Positions 32,443-44,900 of a stretch of DNA of 64,000 bases are shown here, piece by piece. Each line of letters starts with the position of its first letter. Position 1 is the stretch's first letter. The notes under the pieces were generated by a model that worked only from the letters and a program-made list of their open reading frames with translations, was not told the DNA's origin and searched no databases. The position numbers were made by a program, and so were the translations under genes. This stretch comes from Pyropia yezoensis (lineage: Eukaryota; Rhodophyta; Bangiophyceae; Bangiales; Bangiaceae). The stretch lies in NCBI GenBank assembly GCA_009829735.1, contig CM020620.1:18868354-18932353 (forward strand). Reading direction: 5' to 3'.

Positions 32443-32630
32443 ATTGGAGTGTTTGAGAAGAGACATTTGGGAGCAGCGGTTGATTTGTTCTTGTTCTGTC
32501 TTTTTCTGTGGTCTGGGAATTACTTGCACCCGTTCACGGGAATCCCATTCCTGGCTCCCCAACCCCTCTCTTGTGGTCTTGCGATCTTTGGACACGCAGG
32601 CAACTGGAATGTGGCTCTCAAGAGACAATC

Positions 32631-34382
32631 ATGGCTACCCTCCCTGGCACGACGGTGCCCGAAGGGGTAGACCCCGCGTCCCTTGACGCATCCCTGGTTA
32701 CCGCGGGGGACGGTGCCCAACCCGGCGTTCTCCCTACGGGGGAAGCAGACCAAGGCGTTACACCCGGTAGCGGACCGGAGTCTACAGGCGACCAATTACC
32801 TCCTGCTCCCGTTTATCCGGCTGTCCCTCCTGTGGGAGCCACCCCAGGGTCGACGGGGTTTGCGTCAGCTCGCAGCAGACGTCTTTCTCCTCTCGGTTCT
32901 ACTCCTGAACGTCCACAAATAGTCCCTGGTGTGCTCACTCCTGGACCTACACATGGCAGCTGGGTGTATACAGCTCTTCCTGTGGGCGCTAGCAGTGCCA
33001 GAGGCACCGCTGTGACTGGTTCTACGGGTCCCCCTGAGACCTCGACTCCTCGGACCGGCCAAGCGTTCCCTCCCCTTGCGTCCTATGGGGCGGGGAGCTC
33101 CAAGACCGGTAACCGGAGGCGGCGGCGTCGTCGTCGTCGCTCGAACACCAGCGAGACCAGTTCCTCCAGCTCTGAGGAGGGATACGACTGGGGCGCATCC
33201 TCTGGTCCCACCCGGCGCAGGCTGGTCGAGTTCGACTTCCCTGCCCACCAAGTGGGGGATGCCACCCTGAACAAGGTCACGTATTGGGGCAACTACCGGC
33301 TGGAAAACTAAGACCACGGTTACACCCGGAAGTTGGCCAAGAAAATGGCATCCTGGAACCGGCGCATGGAGCCGAGCTTCGGGGGACATACTAAGTTTTC
33401 CGGGAAGAGACCGGCGCTTATCTTTGCCTTCCTGCGCCGGTTTGTCAAGGCATGCAACGACAACGATGTGTCCTAGGGCAAGGCACTCTACCTCCTGGTT
33501 AACTTCTTGACCGGAGAGGCGGAACAGCGGCTCGCACAGGTTCTACCAGACTCACCCGGACACATCGTCGGGCGTACCGTTGGGAGCTACCCGGAAGCGG
33601 TCAACTGGCTCCTGTCCAACTACGCTGACGTGGACTCCCTGCGCAAGGCAGTGGGAAAGTTGAACCGGGCAACCATGGAACGACAGGAGACTCCAGAGGC
33701 CTTCGCCCGCCGTGGCCGGGAGATGAGCGAGGCCTGTGGCAACGTTTATGCTGGGGACAGGCTCAAGATAATCTTCTCGGACGGGCTTCCTGAATACCTT
33801 CAAGTGGACGCTGAGAGCTACAACCAGGAACACCAAGGACATACCTTCCAGCAGCTGATGGCCTACACCCAGGGCAAGTAGCGGCAAGCCAAGGCCCTCC
33901 AAGCTCCCATGGTCTCGACTCCCAAGCTGTTGTCGCGAGTTCGTCCCGGACCCGACAAGTGTAAGGGAGGTGACAGCCCTGTACCGGTACTCGCAGTTGG
34001 CGACACCTCACCCGTGGTGTCAGGTGACAAGTGGGGCAGCTTCGTCTCAAAGGAGCAACCTTTCTTGGTCGCCCCCAAGCAGGTCAAGAACCAGCAATTC
34101 CGGTCTTGTTGGCTGTGCCAGAAGGAGAACCACATGTCCTACCAGTGCCCGACCATTCTCAAGGACCTCCAGGAGAAGCTCAAGCGTCAAGGACTGGTGT
34201 TTGCGAAGGCAGTCAGCTGGGCTGACCGGCGAGCACCCTCCAAGATGGACAAGGCACAGGTACACGCAATCCGGGTGGCAACCTTGCAGAGCATCACGGA
34301 GGCTCTGGCCAAGGAAGCTCCTACGGACTTTGAGCAGGAGACCAAGACCTCCAAGGAATCCTCGGACCCGGGAAACGAGTAG
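32631..34382 (+). CDS. gag: A2 gag region (fossil)
   Basis: The gag region starts at ATG 32631 (MATLPGTTVPEGVDPASLDA). A Pro/Thr/Ser-rich N-terminus, an Arg run followed by Ser/Glu (SSSSSEEGYDWG), a helical capsid-like part (LPEYLQVDAESYNQEHQG) and a zinc knuckle CWLCQKENHMSYQC (CX2CX4HX4C) near 34,109-34,150 are visible. This is the best view of family A gag in the window. Broken. Confidence 0.82.
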
Positions 34383-34530
34383 GACAGACGCTCTCTCCAA
34401 GTGTGTTCCCGAGCCTCGGACGGCAGGGTACTTCTACCTGTTCTCCCCTTGCGTGCCGGGAGAAATGACGGCAGTTACCTTCTCAACTGGTAGCCGCCTG
34501 GACACCCTGTTTGTTCAAGGGGTCCTTGCT

Positions 34531-35862
34531 CGTCCTGCGTAAGGACAACCTCAAGATTAGCGCTCGTATGCGTGTGGGGGATAGCCTCCCCCAAGCTGTT
34601 ACTCCGTTGGTTGACACTGGAGCCGGACCAAGCGTCATCACTTAAAACATGCTATCTCCGGGCTGGCGTCGACATGCCTGGAGAGCTCCTACCAAGACCC
34701 GGATTGTAGACGCTTCGGGTCAAACCTTATGACCGCTTGGCCGCCTTTCTGTCGCCATTTATGTCAACAATGAACCAATGCTTTTTCCCTTTCTAGTAGT
34801 CAAGACTCTCTCAGTACACCTCATCCTAGGCTGGGACTTCCAGAAGCAGCATGTCAAGAGTATCCTGCCCGGAGAAGGAAAGGTGCAGTTCAACCATGGG
34901 TTCGTGTCACCGGTGTGGGAACATCTGGACGCCAAGGTTCGTGTAGTCACGAACAAGAAGGATCGCATCCCGCCCTCTACCTTGCCTCTCTTCAAACCGG
35001 CGCTCCTACCTCCTCGCTTGGAGACCAAGGTTTAAGTGACCACCCGGACTACAGGTCAATGCCTGATCTACGGACGTATGGAACTCCTGGCGAAACTCCG
35101 GTGATGCTTGGCCCACGGTCATCACAAGAAGGTGGAGAGGCACACCCCATTCTCGGTGCTAATCGTCAACGTGAGCCGGAAGCCGATAACTCTCGGCAAG
35201 GGCACTTGAGTTGTAACAGCAGGGCCTTACCGACGGACTGCCCGTGCCATGAGCAAGGAGGACCTCTTGAACCTGCAACAAGAACTGGCATCCAACATAA
35301 CGGCCGTCGATGTACCTCCGAAACGGGAGTAGGCTGGCAGCGTTACCCCGAAGCCCGATCAAGCACCATCCGGGATGCCGAATGTCAACCAAGAAAATGT
35401 CCCCCCCAACGTAAAGGAGGTACTGGAGAAGCTTTTAAAGGAATATTGGCACCTGTGGTCTGGAGAGCTGAACAAGATGGACGCCACCCTACACCGGATT
35501 CAACTCAAGCCAGATGCCAAGCCAGTGCACCTGCAGCCGTACCGGGCTGGACCACATCGCCGGGATGAGATTGAGAAGCAGGCTAACCAGATGCTCAAGA
35601 TGGAATGTATCGAGCCGTCTGATGGCGAGTGGGTCTTCCCGGTGGTAGTCGTCCCGAAACCTGGCGGTCACTTCCGGTTCTGCGTTAACTACAGGCGCCT
35701 GAACGAGATGACAGTCAAGGATGTATACCCGATACCCCGGATGGACGATTGCATCGACTTCCTTGGTGATGCAACCCTTTTCTCAACGCTGGATTGTAAT
35801 GCCGGTTACTGGCTGATCCCTCTGGCTGTCGAGGACAAAGACGAGACCACCTTCACGTGCCA
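34531..35862 (+). CDS. pol: A2 pol region: protease and partial RT (fossil)
   Basis: An aspartic-protease motif (LVDTGAGPSV) lies near 34,609-34,640. The RT N-terminal blocks (VFPVVVVPKPGGHFRFCVNY, DVYPIPRMDDCIDFLGDATL, STLDCNAGYW) lie near 35,632-35,820. Similarity to A1 ends shortly after. Broken and partial. Confidence 0.85.
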
Positions 35863-36600
35863 TCGTCGGCCTCCGTGCCCACCCCATCTCAGCCGCATCT
35901 GACATGACCTAGGCTTCATCTCGCAGACCTTGCCATTTTTTCGAGCTCTACATGCTTTTCCAGCAGATGCAGTAAGATGCTGGTCCAGATGTACAGAATT
36001 AATACGAGCACATGTCATCGGTTTAACCGGCAGAGGCGACGGGAAATATAATTTGTTTGGATTATACTCATTTCTTAACTTCTTAAATCAAGCCTCAATG
36101 GCTCGCCAAATCTTGTTCAGCCATCTTCCGGTTACCTTGACATGAAAGAACTTACCGCCACTTGTTGTCGCTTGCGTCAATGTTACGCAGATCGACTAGA
36201 GTCGTCATCCAGGCGGGCCACTCGTACGCCTAACGAGCATTAGCCAGCTGTGTGTTGTGCCCGTGTCGGCCGGACAGACACGGCGTCTCAGACACGGGTC
36301 ACTGTCGTGTCGGGTCACGCTGCCGTGGCCATTGCTGGCCCGCGGTGCTGGGGCTCCGGGCGGGACGGGCGGGGGCGAGTGACGGGCGCGTATCGGCGAA
36401 GGTAGTTCAAATCAGACCGCATTTATCTTTCATCTGGATGCCATCTCAGCCCAGGACAGCCGTGGTCCACCTGCGCTGCGCCCCCGTCATTAAATGACCA
36501 AGCATGCGCAAGCCTCACAGAGCTCTCTTGACGCGCGTGCAAAGAAAAACGTCAGCCGACCGATCATAAACAAACACATGGAACAGACAAAGAAGAGTGC
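35863..36600. other. Unique sequence, lower GC, no gene seen
   Basis: This stretch between A2 and the minisatellite is visibly richer in A/T (for example around 36,040-36,130) than its surroundings. It may be the flank against which A2 was cut. No motif or long frame is convincing. Confidence 0.45.
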
Positions 36601-36879
36601 AGACGACGTGCCAGTACGTGCGACAATGACCGCCATGGCCGCCGCCGTCGGACGTCTGTGTCCGTGTCACTCGGCGCAGCGTCACCGCTGCCGGGCGCGT
36701 CGGCCTCGCTCCCCCCCTCTGACTCTGACGGCGTGGCGGCTGCGCGAAGCGGTGGCGGGCTGTCACCGCCACGCGCCTCCCTTGCCGTCGCCGCCACCGC
36801 CGCCACCGCGTCGGCTGGAGTGACGGGCAGGCTCCGCAGCGCCGGCGCGGCCCCCGAGGAGTGAAGGGGGCGCGTAGGG

Positions 36880-38285
36880 GGGGGGCGGAGATAGCAATTG
36901 GCGAAGCGCGGCCGCGTTTGCGTGGCGTTTGGCGGAGCGCGGCCGTCGCGGCCGCCGCCAGTGCCGCCGCCGCCGAACGCGGCCGTCGCCGCCGCCGCCA
37001 GTGCCGCCGCCACCGGGCGCGGCCGTCGCCGCCGCCGCCCATTTCGCCGCCGCCGGCGCTGCCGCCCGGGGGTTGGAGGCGCGGGGGGGGGGGGGGAGGC
37101 GGCGGTGGCGTTTGGTGTAGCCCAGCCGCCGCCGCCGCCGCCAGTGCCGCCGCGGCCGGGCGCGGCCGACGCAGTGCCCGGCCGTCGCCTCCGCCGCCAA
37201 TGCCGCCGCCGCCGGGCGCGGCCGTCGCCGCCGCCGCCAATGCCGCCGCCGCCGGCGCGGCCGCCCGGGAGTTAAAGGGGGGGGGGGGGGGGGGAGGCGG
37301 CGGTGGCGTATGGCGAAGCCCAGCTGCCGCCGCCGCTGCCAGTGCCGCCGCCGCCAGTGCTGCCGCCGCAGGGCGCAGCCGTCGCCGCTGCCGGCAAAAC
37401 CACCGCCGCCGGGCGCGGCGGTCGCCGCTGCCGCCAGTGCGACGCGCACCGATGGCGTGCTGCCACCGCAACGCGCCTCCGTCGCCACCGCCGCCACCGC
37501 CGCCACCGCGTCGGCGAGGGTGACGGACCGGCTCGGCCGCCGGCGCGGCTGCAGGGGAGTGGGGGGGGCGGGGGGGGGGGGGGGGAGGCAGCGGTGGCGG
37601 TTGGCGGAGAGCGGCCATCGCCGTTGCCGCCAGTGCCGCCGCCGCCGGCGCGGTCGCCGCGGCGTAGAGAAGGCGGCAGGGGGGTGGAGGGGGCGGCGTT
37701 GGCGCCGGGGTGTGGAGGGGACGGGGGGGGGGGAGGATGCGACGGCGGCGGTTGGCGGAGCGCGGCCGTCGCCGTCGCCGCTAGTGGCACCGCCACCAGA
37801 AAGGATGGCGGTGGGCAGCGGGGCGGCCGTCGGCCATACCTTGCCGCCATCCCAGCCGCTAGAGCGCGTCGCCCCGCTCCCATCCTCGCCGGTCGGTGCG
37901 CGCCACCGCGGCGCCCCGCCGTGCTCCTCTGGCCGCAACCCCCCCCCACGGGCGCCTTCACACCAGCGTCGTCGGCCTGCCCCCCCAGCAGCCGGTGCGG
38001 CAAGGTTGGCGAGCGGGGGGGGGGGGGGGGGGGAAAGGGGGGGGGGGGGGGGGGGGGGGGGAAGGTGGGGGAGAAGGAGGAGGGCGGGGCGGGGCACAAG
38101 CGAGCGGAGAGCAAAGAGAGGTGCGAAGGGCAAGAGCGCGGCCGTCGCCGCCGCCGCTAGTGGCACCGCCACGACATAGGATGGCGGTGGGCAGCAGGGC
38201 GGCCGTCGGCCATACCTTGCCGCCATCCCAGCCGCTCGAGCGCGTCGCCCCACTCCCACTCTCGCCGGTCGGTGCGCCAGCCGGA
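36880..38285. repeat. GC-rich minisatellite with embedded G tracts
   Basis: Diverged units contain a long G run followed by aggcggcggtggcg, a ttggcgaagc-like stretch and a GCC-rich segment ending gccagtgccgcc. G-run-plus-box starts occur near 37,082, 37,278, 37,568 and 37,720. A 145-bp block at about 37,759-37,903 recurs at about 38,136-38,279 (offset 377 bp) with few differences. Long open frames in both strands are a by-product of the GCC composition. Confidence 0.7.
38015..38061 (+). repeat. Paired poly-G tracts (19 and 25 G)
   Basis: Nineteen G (38015-38033), AAA, then twenty-five G (38037-38061). These are the longest homopolymers in the window and are strong candidates for G-quadruplex formation, or for length error in the assembly. 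Confidence 0.85.
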
Positions 38286-39202
38286 AAGGCCGCTGCCGCC
38301 CGCCCCTCCCGCCCCGCGACCGGCCGCCGCCGCGCCCCACCCCCCCGGCGGGCCGCTGCCGTCAGTGGGGGGACAGACGTGGGCGGGCCCGGGGGCGAAG
38401 CAGGTGGCCCAGCCGGCAAGGCCACCGCCGCCCGGCCCCGGCCGCCTCCCTGGCCCCCCTGCCCCCCCCCCCCACCGGCCAGTATGGTGCCCCTTGCCGC
38501 CGTCGACACGGGGGCGCCGTTTACGAACTTGCACAGCGGCGCCGCCCCGACCACCGCCGCAACGGTCGCCACCGCAGCCCAGCTGCCGTCGCCACCGCCG
38601 CCACAGCGACTGCGTCCAACACCCTCGCCACAGCCGTCGCCACTGCGTCCTATACCGCCGCCGCCGCTGCCGCCGCCGAACCGGCTGCCGCGGCGGCCTC
38701 CGCCACGCCGCCTCCGACACCGCCGCCTGGACGTCGCGCCTCCCCCCCCCCCTGCCGCGGTAGGCCGCCACGACCGCAACCGCAACCGGCGTGGGCAGCA
38801 GCGTCGGCGGACCCGGCGGATGCAGCGGCAGGACCCGCCGGTACCCCCCCCCCACCCCTACTTCACCCCCTCCCCCCATCGAGCTTGCCCCCCCCCCCCC
38901 GCCCCCCCCCCCCCCCGCCTTCATCACCATCCCAGCCTCTCAACCACGCTACCGACCGTCGACCGCTATTGATCAACAAACTGGGTTCTCCTCAATCACA
39001 TTGTGATCGCATCATGCATCCAAACGACGTCTAATGCAGTCCTTCGCACACTAAATGCAGGACATGCGTACACATCGGTCTTATCTCACCATGCCGGGTG
39101 CGGGCACGAAGCAAGTACAGACCGACGCGAGTCACATGGTGCCCTTGCTGCTCTCGCCCGCGTCGCTCTCTTAAGACTCTCCGTCACCCTCCGTCTCCTC
39201 GC
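38286..39202. other. GC-rich then mixed sequence, no gene seen
   Basis: A Pro/Ala/Arg-biased GC-rich stretch with C runs (38,889-38,917) gives way at ~38,940 to ordinary-composition sequence up to the first LTR of the B2/B3 array. The last 200 bp show no continuation of the transposase gene found on the far side of the array. Confidence 0.5.
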
Positions 39203-39564
39203 TGTAGCAATATGGTTGTCCGTATTGTGACCATAATATTAGGGGGGCTACTTCTAATCCTTAACTTTCAATTGAGAGTCCGTACTGGTCACGGTATCTA
39301 TAAGTTACGTATGACCAGAGGGACTTGCATCTTGGGGTGGAGGGTAGTTAGTAGTGTCTCCGAGGGTTTATAACGAGGGGGCCGGCGGCGAATCCACCGC
39401 CGGCCAAGGTAGAACAACAAACCCCTCCCATTTGGGCTCCCATCTTGGTCCCGTGGCTTGCGCTCCAAGGACAGCAACCTTGGCCTCCCGGTGACGTTGG
39501 TGCCGATCCCTCTTGGTGAGTGTTCCCTGAGAGTGGACGTGCGACGGATTCCTATTGTGCTACA
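39203..39564 (+). repeat. First LTR of the array (5' LTR of B2)
   Basis: 362 bp, TGTAGC...GCTACA. TATA-like TTTATAA at 39367-39373 and GC stem-loop at 39380-39405. Confidence 0.93.
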
Positions 39565-39565
39565 T

Positions 39566-39583
39566 TGGTGGAGCAGCAGGGGA
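39566..39583 (+). other. B2 primer-binding site
   Basis: TGGTGGAGCAGCAGGGGA, 2 bases after the LTR, as in B1. Confidence 0.75.
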
Positions 39584-39789
39584 CGGGTTTCCGTCACCCT
39601 TGTGGTGACGCCGTCTTCGGCCCTGGCACACGGATAGGGATCCGGTCCTTTTCTTGTACTCGTGGTGTTGCGACCTGATCGATTGTGTTGAGCTCTTACC
39701 TGTGACTGTGATCTACTGTTACTCTCCCCAATCTACCCCCTCGCTCTCTTATTCGTGGTGATTGTTACGTCGGTTGACTGATTGTAACC

Positions 39790-41973
39790 ATGTCTACCCA
39801 CGAGACGGGGAACGTTCAAGATGACGGATCGGCGTCGACGCCGACCCCGGATGTGACTACGGGAACCGGGATCGGGAACCCGACCGACAGCATTGAGACG
39901 CCGATGCGCTCCGGTGCCGGATCGACGTTTGGCACGGCTCGGACGGCAGGAGGCGGGGGCCCGCCTCAACTGTCATCGACCGACCTCACTCCGCCGCCTC
40001 CTTCACCAGGGGATTCCCTGATGGCATCATTGGCCCGCATCGAGGCCCGGTTCTCCGGACTCGACGCCCGTCAAGATCGGACGGAGGACGCAATGGCAGT
40101 GTTGATGTCAACACGCCACACGACGGGACCCCGACGTGTTCCTCCCACACCGGTACGGTTCGAACCGGCCGGACTACTTTCGGAGTCCACCAGGGTCAAC
40201 CCCGGTGTTGCTACTCCTGGACAACCCCCGGACACAATGGGGTATGGATCCGACTCGTCGGCAGAGTTGGAACGGAGTCACACGGAGCGATACGCTCGGA
40301 GCACCCGAAGCGGACTCCGCGGACACGACCCGGCGGATACCTACGCCGGTGGAGAGTCGGTTATTGGCGGAGGGGATACCCTCTAACAGTATCCCCACGA
40401 CGAAGGAGGCCAGGCAACTCGGGTTCCCGAGGTGCCGACGCCTGAAGTACCATCTTCAGTGGTGGAAGCTATGACCGCGCAGGTAACTGCGAGCCTACTG
40501 AAGCGGATGGAGTCCGATGAGTTTGCTCATCAACTGGCTAAGCGACTGGATATCCAGGACGCCGACACGGAGATCGTCAACGAAGTCTTCAGGTCGGTAC
40601 TGACTCCCGAACGTTATCGTTTGGAAGACCGATCTACCACCGTATCGGAATCGATGCGTAATACGTCGCACCGAGCGATCCGCTCTATGCAGACCCTTAT
40701 GAAGGGGGTCCCAATGTTCGGGGGCCCCAACGGACGTCCGTTGGCAGTCATCGGCATCTTGACTAGCGTCAAGGCAGCCGCAGACAAGGCGCTCGTCAAC
40801 GAGGGGCTGGCCCTGGAGATCCTCCCGTTCTTTGTTGATGAACGGGTGCGAGGCATTCTTCGCCAGGCATCCCCGATGCCGGGAATGAGGGTCGCGGCCA
40901 CCCCCATGGATTTCCGTGGGATCCTCAAGGAGCTGCTGAGCAGTTACCTCAGTAAGGACAAGTGCGAGGACCACTACCGGGCCCTGCGCACTGCCACCGC
41001 CCAGAGCTGGGAGGATGAGGAGATGATTGGACGCCGGATCCAAGAGCTCGACTACGAGCTGGGGAAGCTCCTCGGAGAAGGGGAACTACGGGCCATCCTG
41101 TTCGCAGGAGTACCCAACTACGTGCGGATATCCGCACGGGGCGCCAACACGGCACGGACGAACTTTAGTCGACTGATGCATATGTGCAAGTCCCTGGGGG
41201 ACGCCTACCGGGTGCTACACCCGGATTGTACCTTGGCCCCGAAGCCCAAGGGTGAGGGACCCAAACCCAGTCTTACCCCGGTACCGAGGCAAGAGAAGGT
41301 GGAACGTAAGGCCGCACCAGTACTGGTGGCGACCGAACATACCCCTATTGGTGAGGATGAACCGCTAGTCGACCAACAGGGCCACCTGTTGCTACCGGCG
41401 ACGCCGGTGATTGATGAACATGGTACGGTAGCGTACATCGCCCCGGCTGGAACCCAGTTCCAGGTCAACGAAGGAACGGGACAGCGCGTCCCGTATGTGC
41501 GGACTACGGGGTACTCCCCGGTGACGGGTAACCCTCACCAACCCTTGCCAACATGGGCGGTGCGCACGGAGGCACCTCCGCAGATTGCGGGCCGACCCAA
41601 CTGGTTGGGGGAGTCCATGTTCCGGTTGACCCAAGGACCCAAGGCCTACCAGGGAGCAGGCACTCGGGCGCCCGAGGGAGGCAACCGCAGCTACGGGGCT
41701 ACCCCGATGCTAACTGAAGGGGGGACCGGCACGTCCGGATGTATGTTGTGCGGGGATCCCCAGCACTGGGTGTCTTCCTGCCCACTTATCCCCGAGGAGT
41801 CTCGGAGGGCAGCGGCGCAACGCAAGGCATCCACAGGGGGGTATCCCGCCAGAGCACCCGGACCCGCACCGGGTAGGCAGCCAGCTCCAGGTGGAGTACT
41901 GGCCGTCGAGGAGGCACCTCCTCAGCCGGATGGCCCGGCGGACAGCACCCCACCAAGGGCGGGAAACGAGTAA
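39790..41973 (+). CDS. gag: B2 gag region (fossil)
   Basis: Starts at ATG 39790 (MSTHETGNVQDDG). The capsid-like helical part and the terminal CCHC zinc knuckle (CMLCGDPQHWVSSC near 41,742-41,785) are clear, and the region ends just before pol. Its first ~750 bases are almost identical to B3, while the middle differs more, a sign of patchy conversion between the two units. Confidence 0.85.
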
Positions 41974-41981
41974 GAGGAAGG

Positions 41982-44900
41982 ATGACCGGGGGGCGCTGGG
42001 GTAACCCAAGCAAGCCACCCCGGAGTACCGCGGGGAAAGCCCCACGGAGAGCGCGGTTGAGCTGACGCCGCATCAACCTCCGGGTACACCTTCCGGCCCC
42101 GACGACACGGCGTCAGGGGATTGATGACCAACCACCAAGGTTGGGAGGAGAGGACGGGAAGCCCCGTCACATGGAACCAGCCAAGGGCCCTGTCCAGGAT
42201 GCCTGAGCTACACCGGATATCGGTGTAGGCCACGTACTGTTTACCTTGGAGAACTTCAAGGTATCAGCCACACTGGGGGTTGACCCCCAGTCGACACGAT
42301 CGTACTACCCTGGACTGGATACAGGGGCTGGACCTAACCTTATCCGGAAGGATACCCTCCCGGACAAGGGGCTTCCGCGAGTCAGACTGACTCGGGGACC
42401 CACCATCAAGGATGCGAATGGTCGTCTCATTCGTACGACCGCAGCGATGTCGCTGCGGGTTACCATCGGGGAACTTACTACTGAAGTTGACTTCCTGGTA
42501 TGTGAGACGCTATCGGTGCCCTGCATACTGAGGTGCACCTTTATCAACGTCCACGTTGATGCAATCCGGCCAGGCCGGAGGACCGTCGAGCTTCAAGAAG
42601 CCGACGGGACGAAGCGAGGACACACGGCTATCGTCAGGGACCTGACGCAACACGGGAGCCACGTTAATGTGGATGAGGTGTACGCCAGTGTAGAACCGAA
42701 GACACTTCGGTTGGCCAAGCGAACTCGCGTTGAGCCGTTGTCGGAGACAGTCCTCCCGGTTAACTGTGACCTCGCAGGCGTCTGCAGAGTCAAGTCCAAC
42801 TTGCGGACGTACAAGCGCCATGGGTTGACCATGGCCAACGGTCTCATAGACCTCGCATCAGGAGGGTCGTCCCTCTTAGTGATGGCGAACTATCGCCGTA
42901 AGGCAGTCACCCTCCCGAAGGGAACTATCCTCGGGATTGCCGAGCTCTACGAAGGAGATATCCTTACCCCTGAAAAGGAAGGTCAAGTGGACCCACTTGA
43001 GGTACTGGCGGTCGCCGAGACCACCGAGCGACAGCAACCCGATGACGGGAAGCCTAGTCGACCATCATTACCGGCGGATATTCCGCCGAAGGACCAAGAA
43101 GCATTGAAGGCACTGGCCGAGGCTGACCTCGACCACCTTCCCCCTTCCGTAGCCGAAGGGGTACGACGGATGCTAAGAAAGCATGACGTCATGTGGACAG
43201 GCGGAGCCCTGGGTACCATTGGGGCAACCCAACATCGTATTGACCTGGTACCAGGCGCACGCCCCGGCCGGTCACAACCGCACCGAGCGGGACCTATGCA
43301 ACGAGAGATCGTTGATGGAGAAGTGAAGAGGATGAGCGAAGCGAAGGTGATACGACCTTCGATGTCGGAATGGGGTGCCCCAGTCGTTATCGTACCGAAG
43401 AAGGATCAAGCCCCTCGGTTTTGCATCGATTATCGACGCCTAAAATTGGTTACCAAGAAAGACTCATACCCTTTACCAAGGATGGATGAATGCATCGACT
43501 CCCTGGGGGAAGCTACGGTGTTTACCACCATCGACTGCAATGCCGGATACTGGCAGATCCTGGTGGCGGACGAGGATATCCCCAAGACGGCATTCGTCTG
43601 TCACAGTGGAGTGTACGAGTTCCTAAGGATGCCCTTCGGATTGTCCAACGCCCCCGCTACATTCCAGCGGGCTATCGACATTATACTGTCGGGGGTGAAG
43701 TGGCGTAACTGCCTAGTGTACATCGATGACGTCATCGTCTTCTCGTGTAACATGGATGACCATGTGCAACATGTTGACGAGGTACTCACCCTCTTGCGGA
43801 ACGCCGGGGTAACCCTGTGTCTGAAGAAGTGCGCCTTCTTCCAACAGACGGTCGAGTATCTGGGCCACCAGATAACCCCTGGTAAACTAGGGGTACTCGA
43901 AGCCAATACCCGGGCACTCCGGGATGCCCGGTTCCCTAACACCCAGACGCAGCTCAAGAGCTTCCTGGGAATGTGCAACGTATACCGACGGTTCGTCAAG
44001 GACTTCGCTCGGATAGCTAAACCGTTAACGGTTCTTACGAGCAGTACCTTACCCAAGGTACTCCAACCCCCTTCGCCTAGCGAAGAGGAGGCATTCGAGT
44101 CGCTGAAGCGAGCCCTACTATCCCCACCCGTCCTTGCGTTACCGCACAGACGGGGTACCTTCGTCATCGATGTCGATGCATGCGATACCCAAGTGGGATG
44201 CACCCTGCTACAGGGGGAGACGTTGATCGGTTCCGATAACGTTATCCCGGACCTACGTCCGGTAGGATACTTCAGCCGGACACTCAACCCGGCTGAGCGT
44301 AACTATAGTGCCACCGAGCGTGAGTGCCTCCGGGTTATATGGGCAGTGCAACTGCTCCGTCCATACCTGGAGGGCTCCAGGTTCATCGTGAGGTCCGACC
44401 ACGAACCCCTACCCTGGCTCCTCAACCTTGGTGACAAGGATTCCGATAGCCATGGAAGGCTAGCCCGATGGAGGCTGAAGATGGCCGAGCACGACTATCG
44501 TACCGTGTATAAGGCTGGGTCAACCCACCACCTCGGAGACGCGCTGTCTCGGCTCGACACCCCGAGCGGGGATACCCGCCCGGTGGACGAGGACATCCCG
44601 GTGGTACCAGTCTGCGTGTTGGGTAACGCCACCCAAGGTATGGTTGACCATACCATGGCACACCGAGCATGCCCACTGACTCCGGCGGACTTCCGCGAGG
44701 CACAAGCCAATGACGACGACTGTAGACGTCATCGCGCTAACCTCCTGGCCGGTACGGCCGGCATCTTCTCCGCGAACGAAGACGGACTCATATACCGGCG
44801 GGCACCCGCCGATGGACGACATCAAGTCGTGGTTCCCGTGTCCTTACGGCAAGCCGTCATGGAACGAGAACACGAGAAACCTACAGCCGGACACCCGGGG

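Larger units (their letters stand above)
31851..35862 (+). mobile_element. Ty3/gypsy element A2, partial (family A)
   Basis: The second copy of family A, on the plus strand: 5' LTR, primer-binding site, leader, gag, protease and part of RT. Similarity to A1 ceases at about 35,862 inside the RT region, so the 3' half and the 3' LTR are absent. The copy is broken, with about ten breaks, and is the more decayed of the two A copies. Without an LTR pair its age cannot be read directly, but its decay suggests it is older than the B elements. Confidence 0.9.

Noticed and set aside
36515-38340. Very long minus-strand frames (up to ~525 codons) rich in Arg, Pro and Ala
   Set aside because: They lie on the GCC minisatellite and G tracts, several frames are open at once on both strands, and no motif is present. 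They are compositional artefacts.
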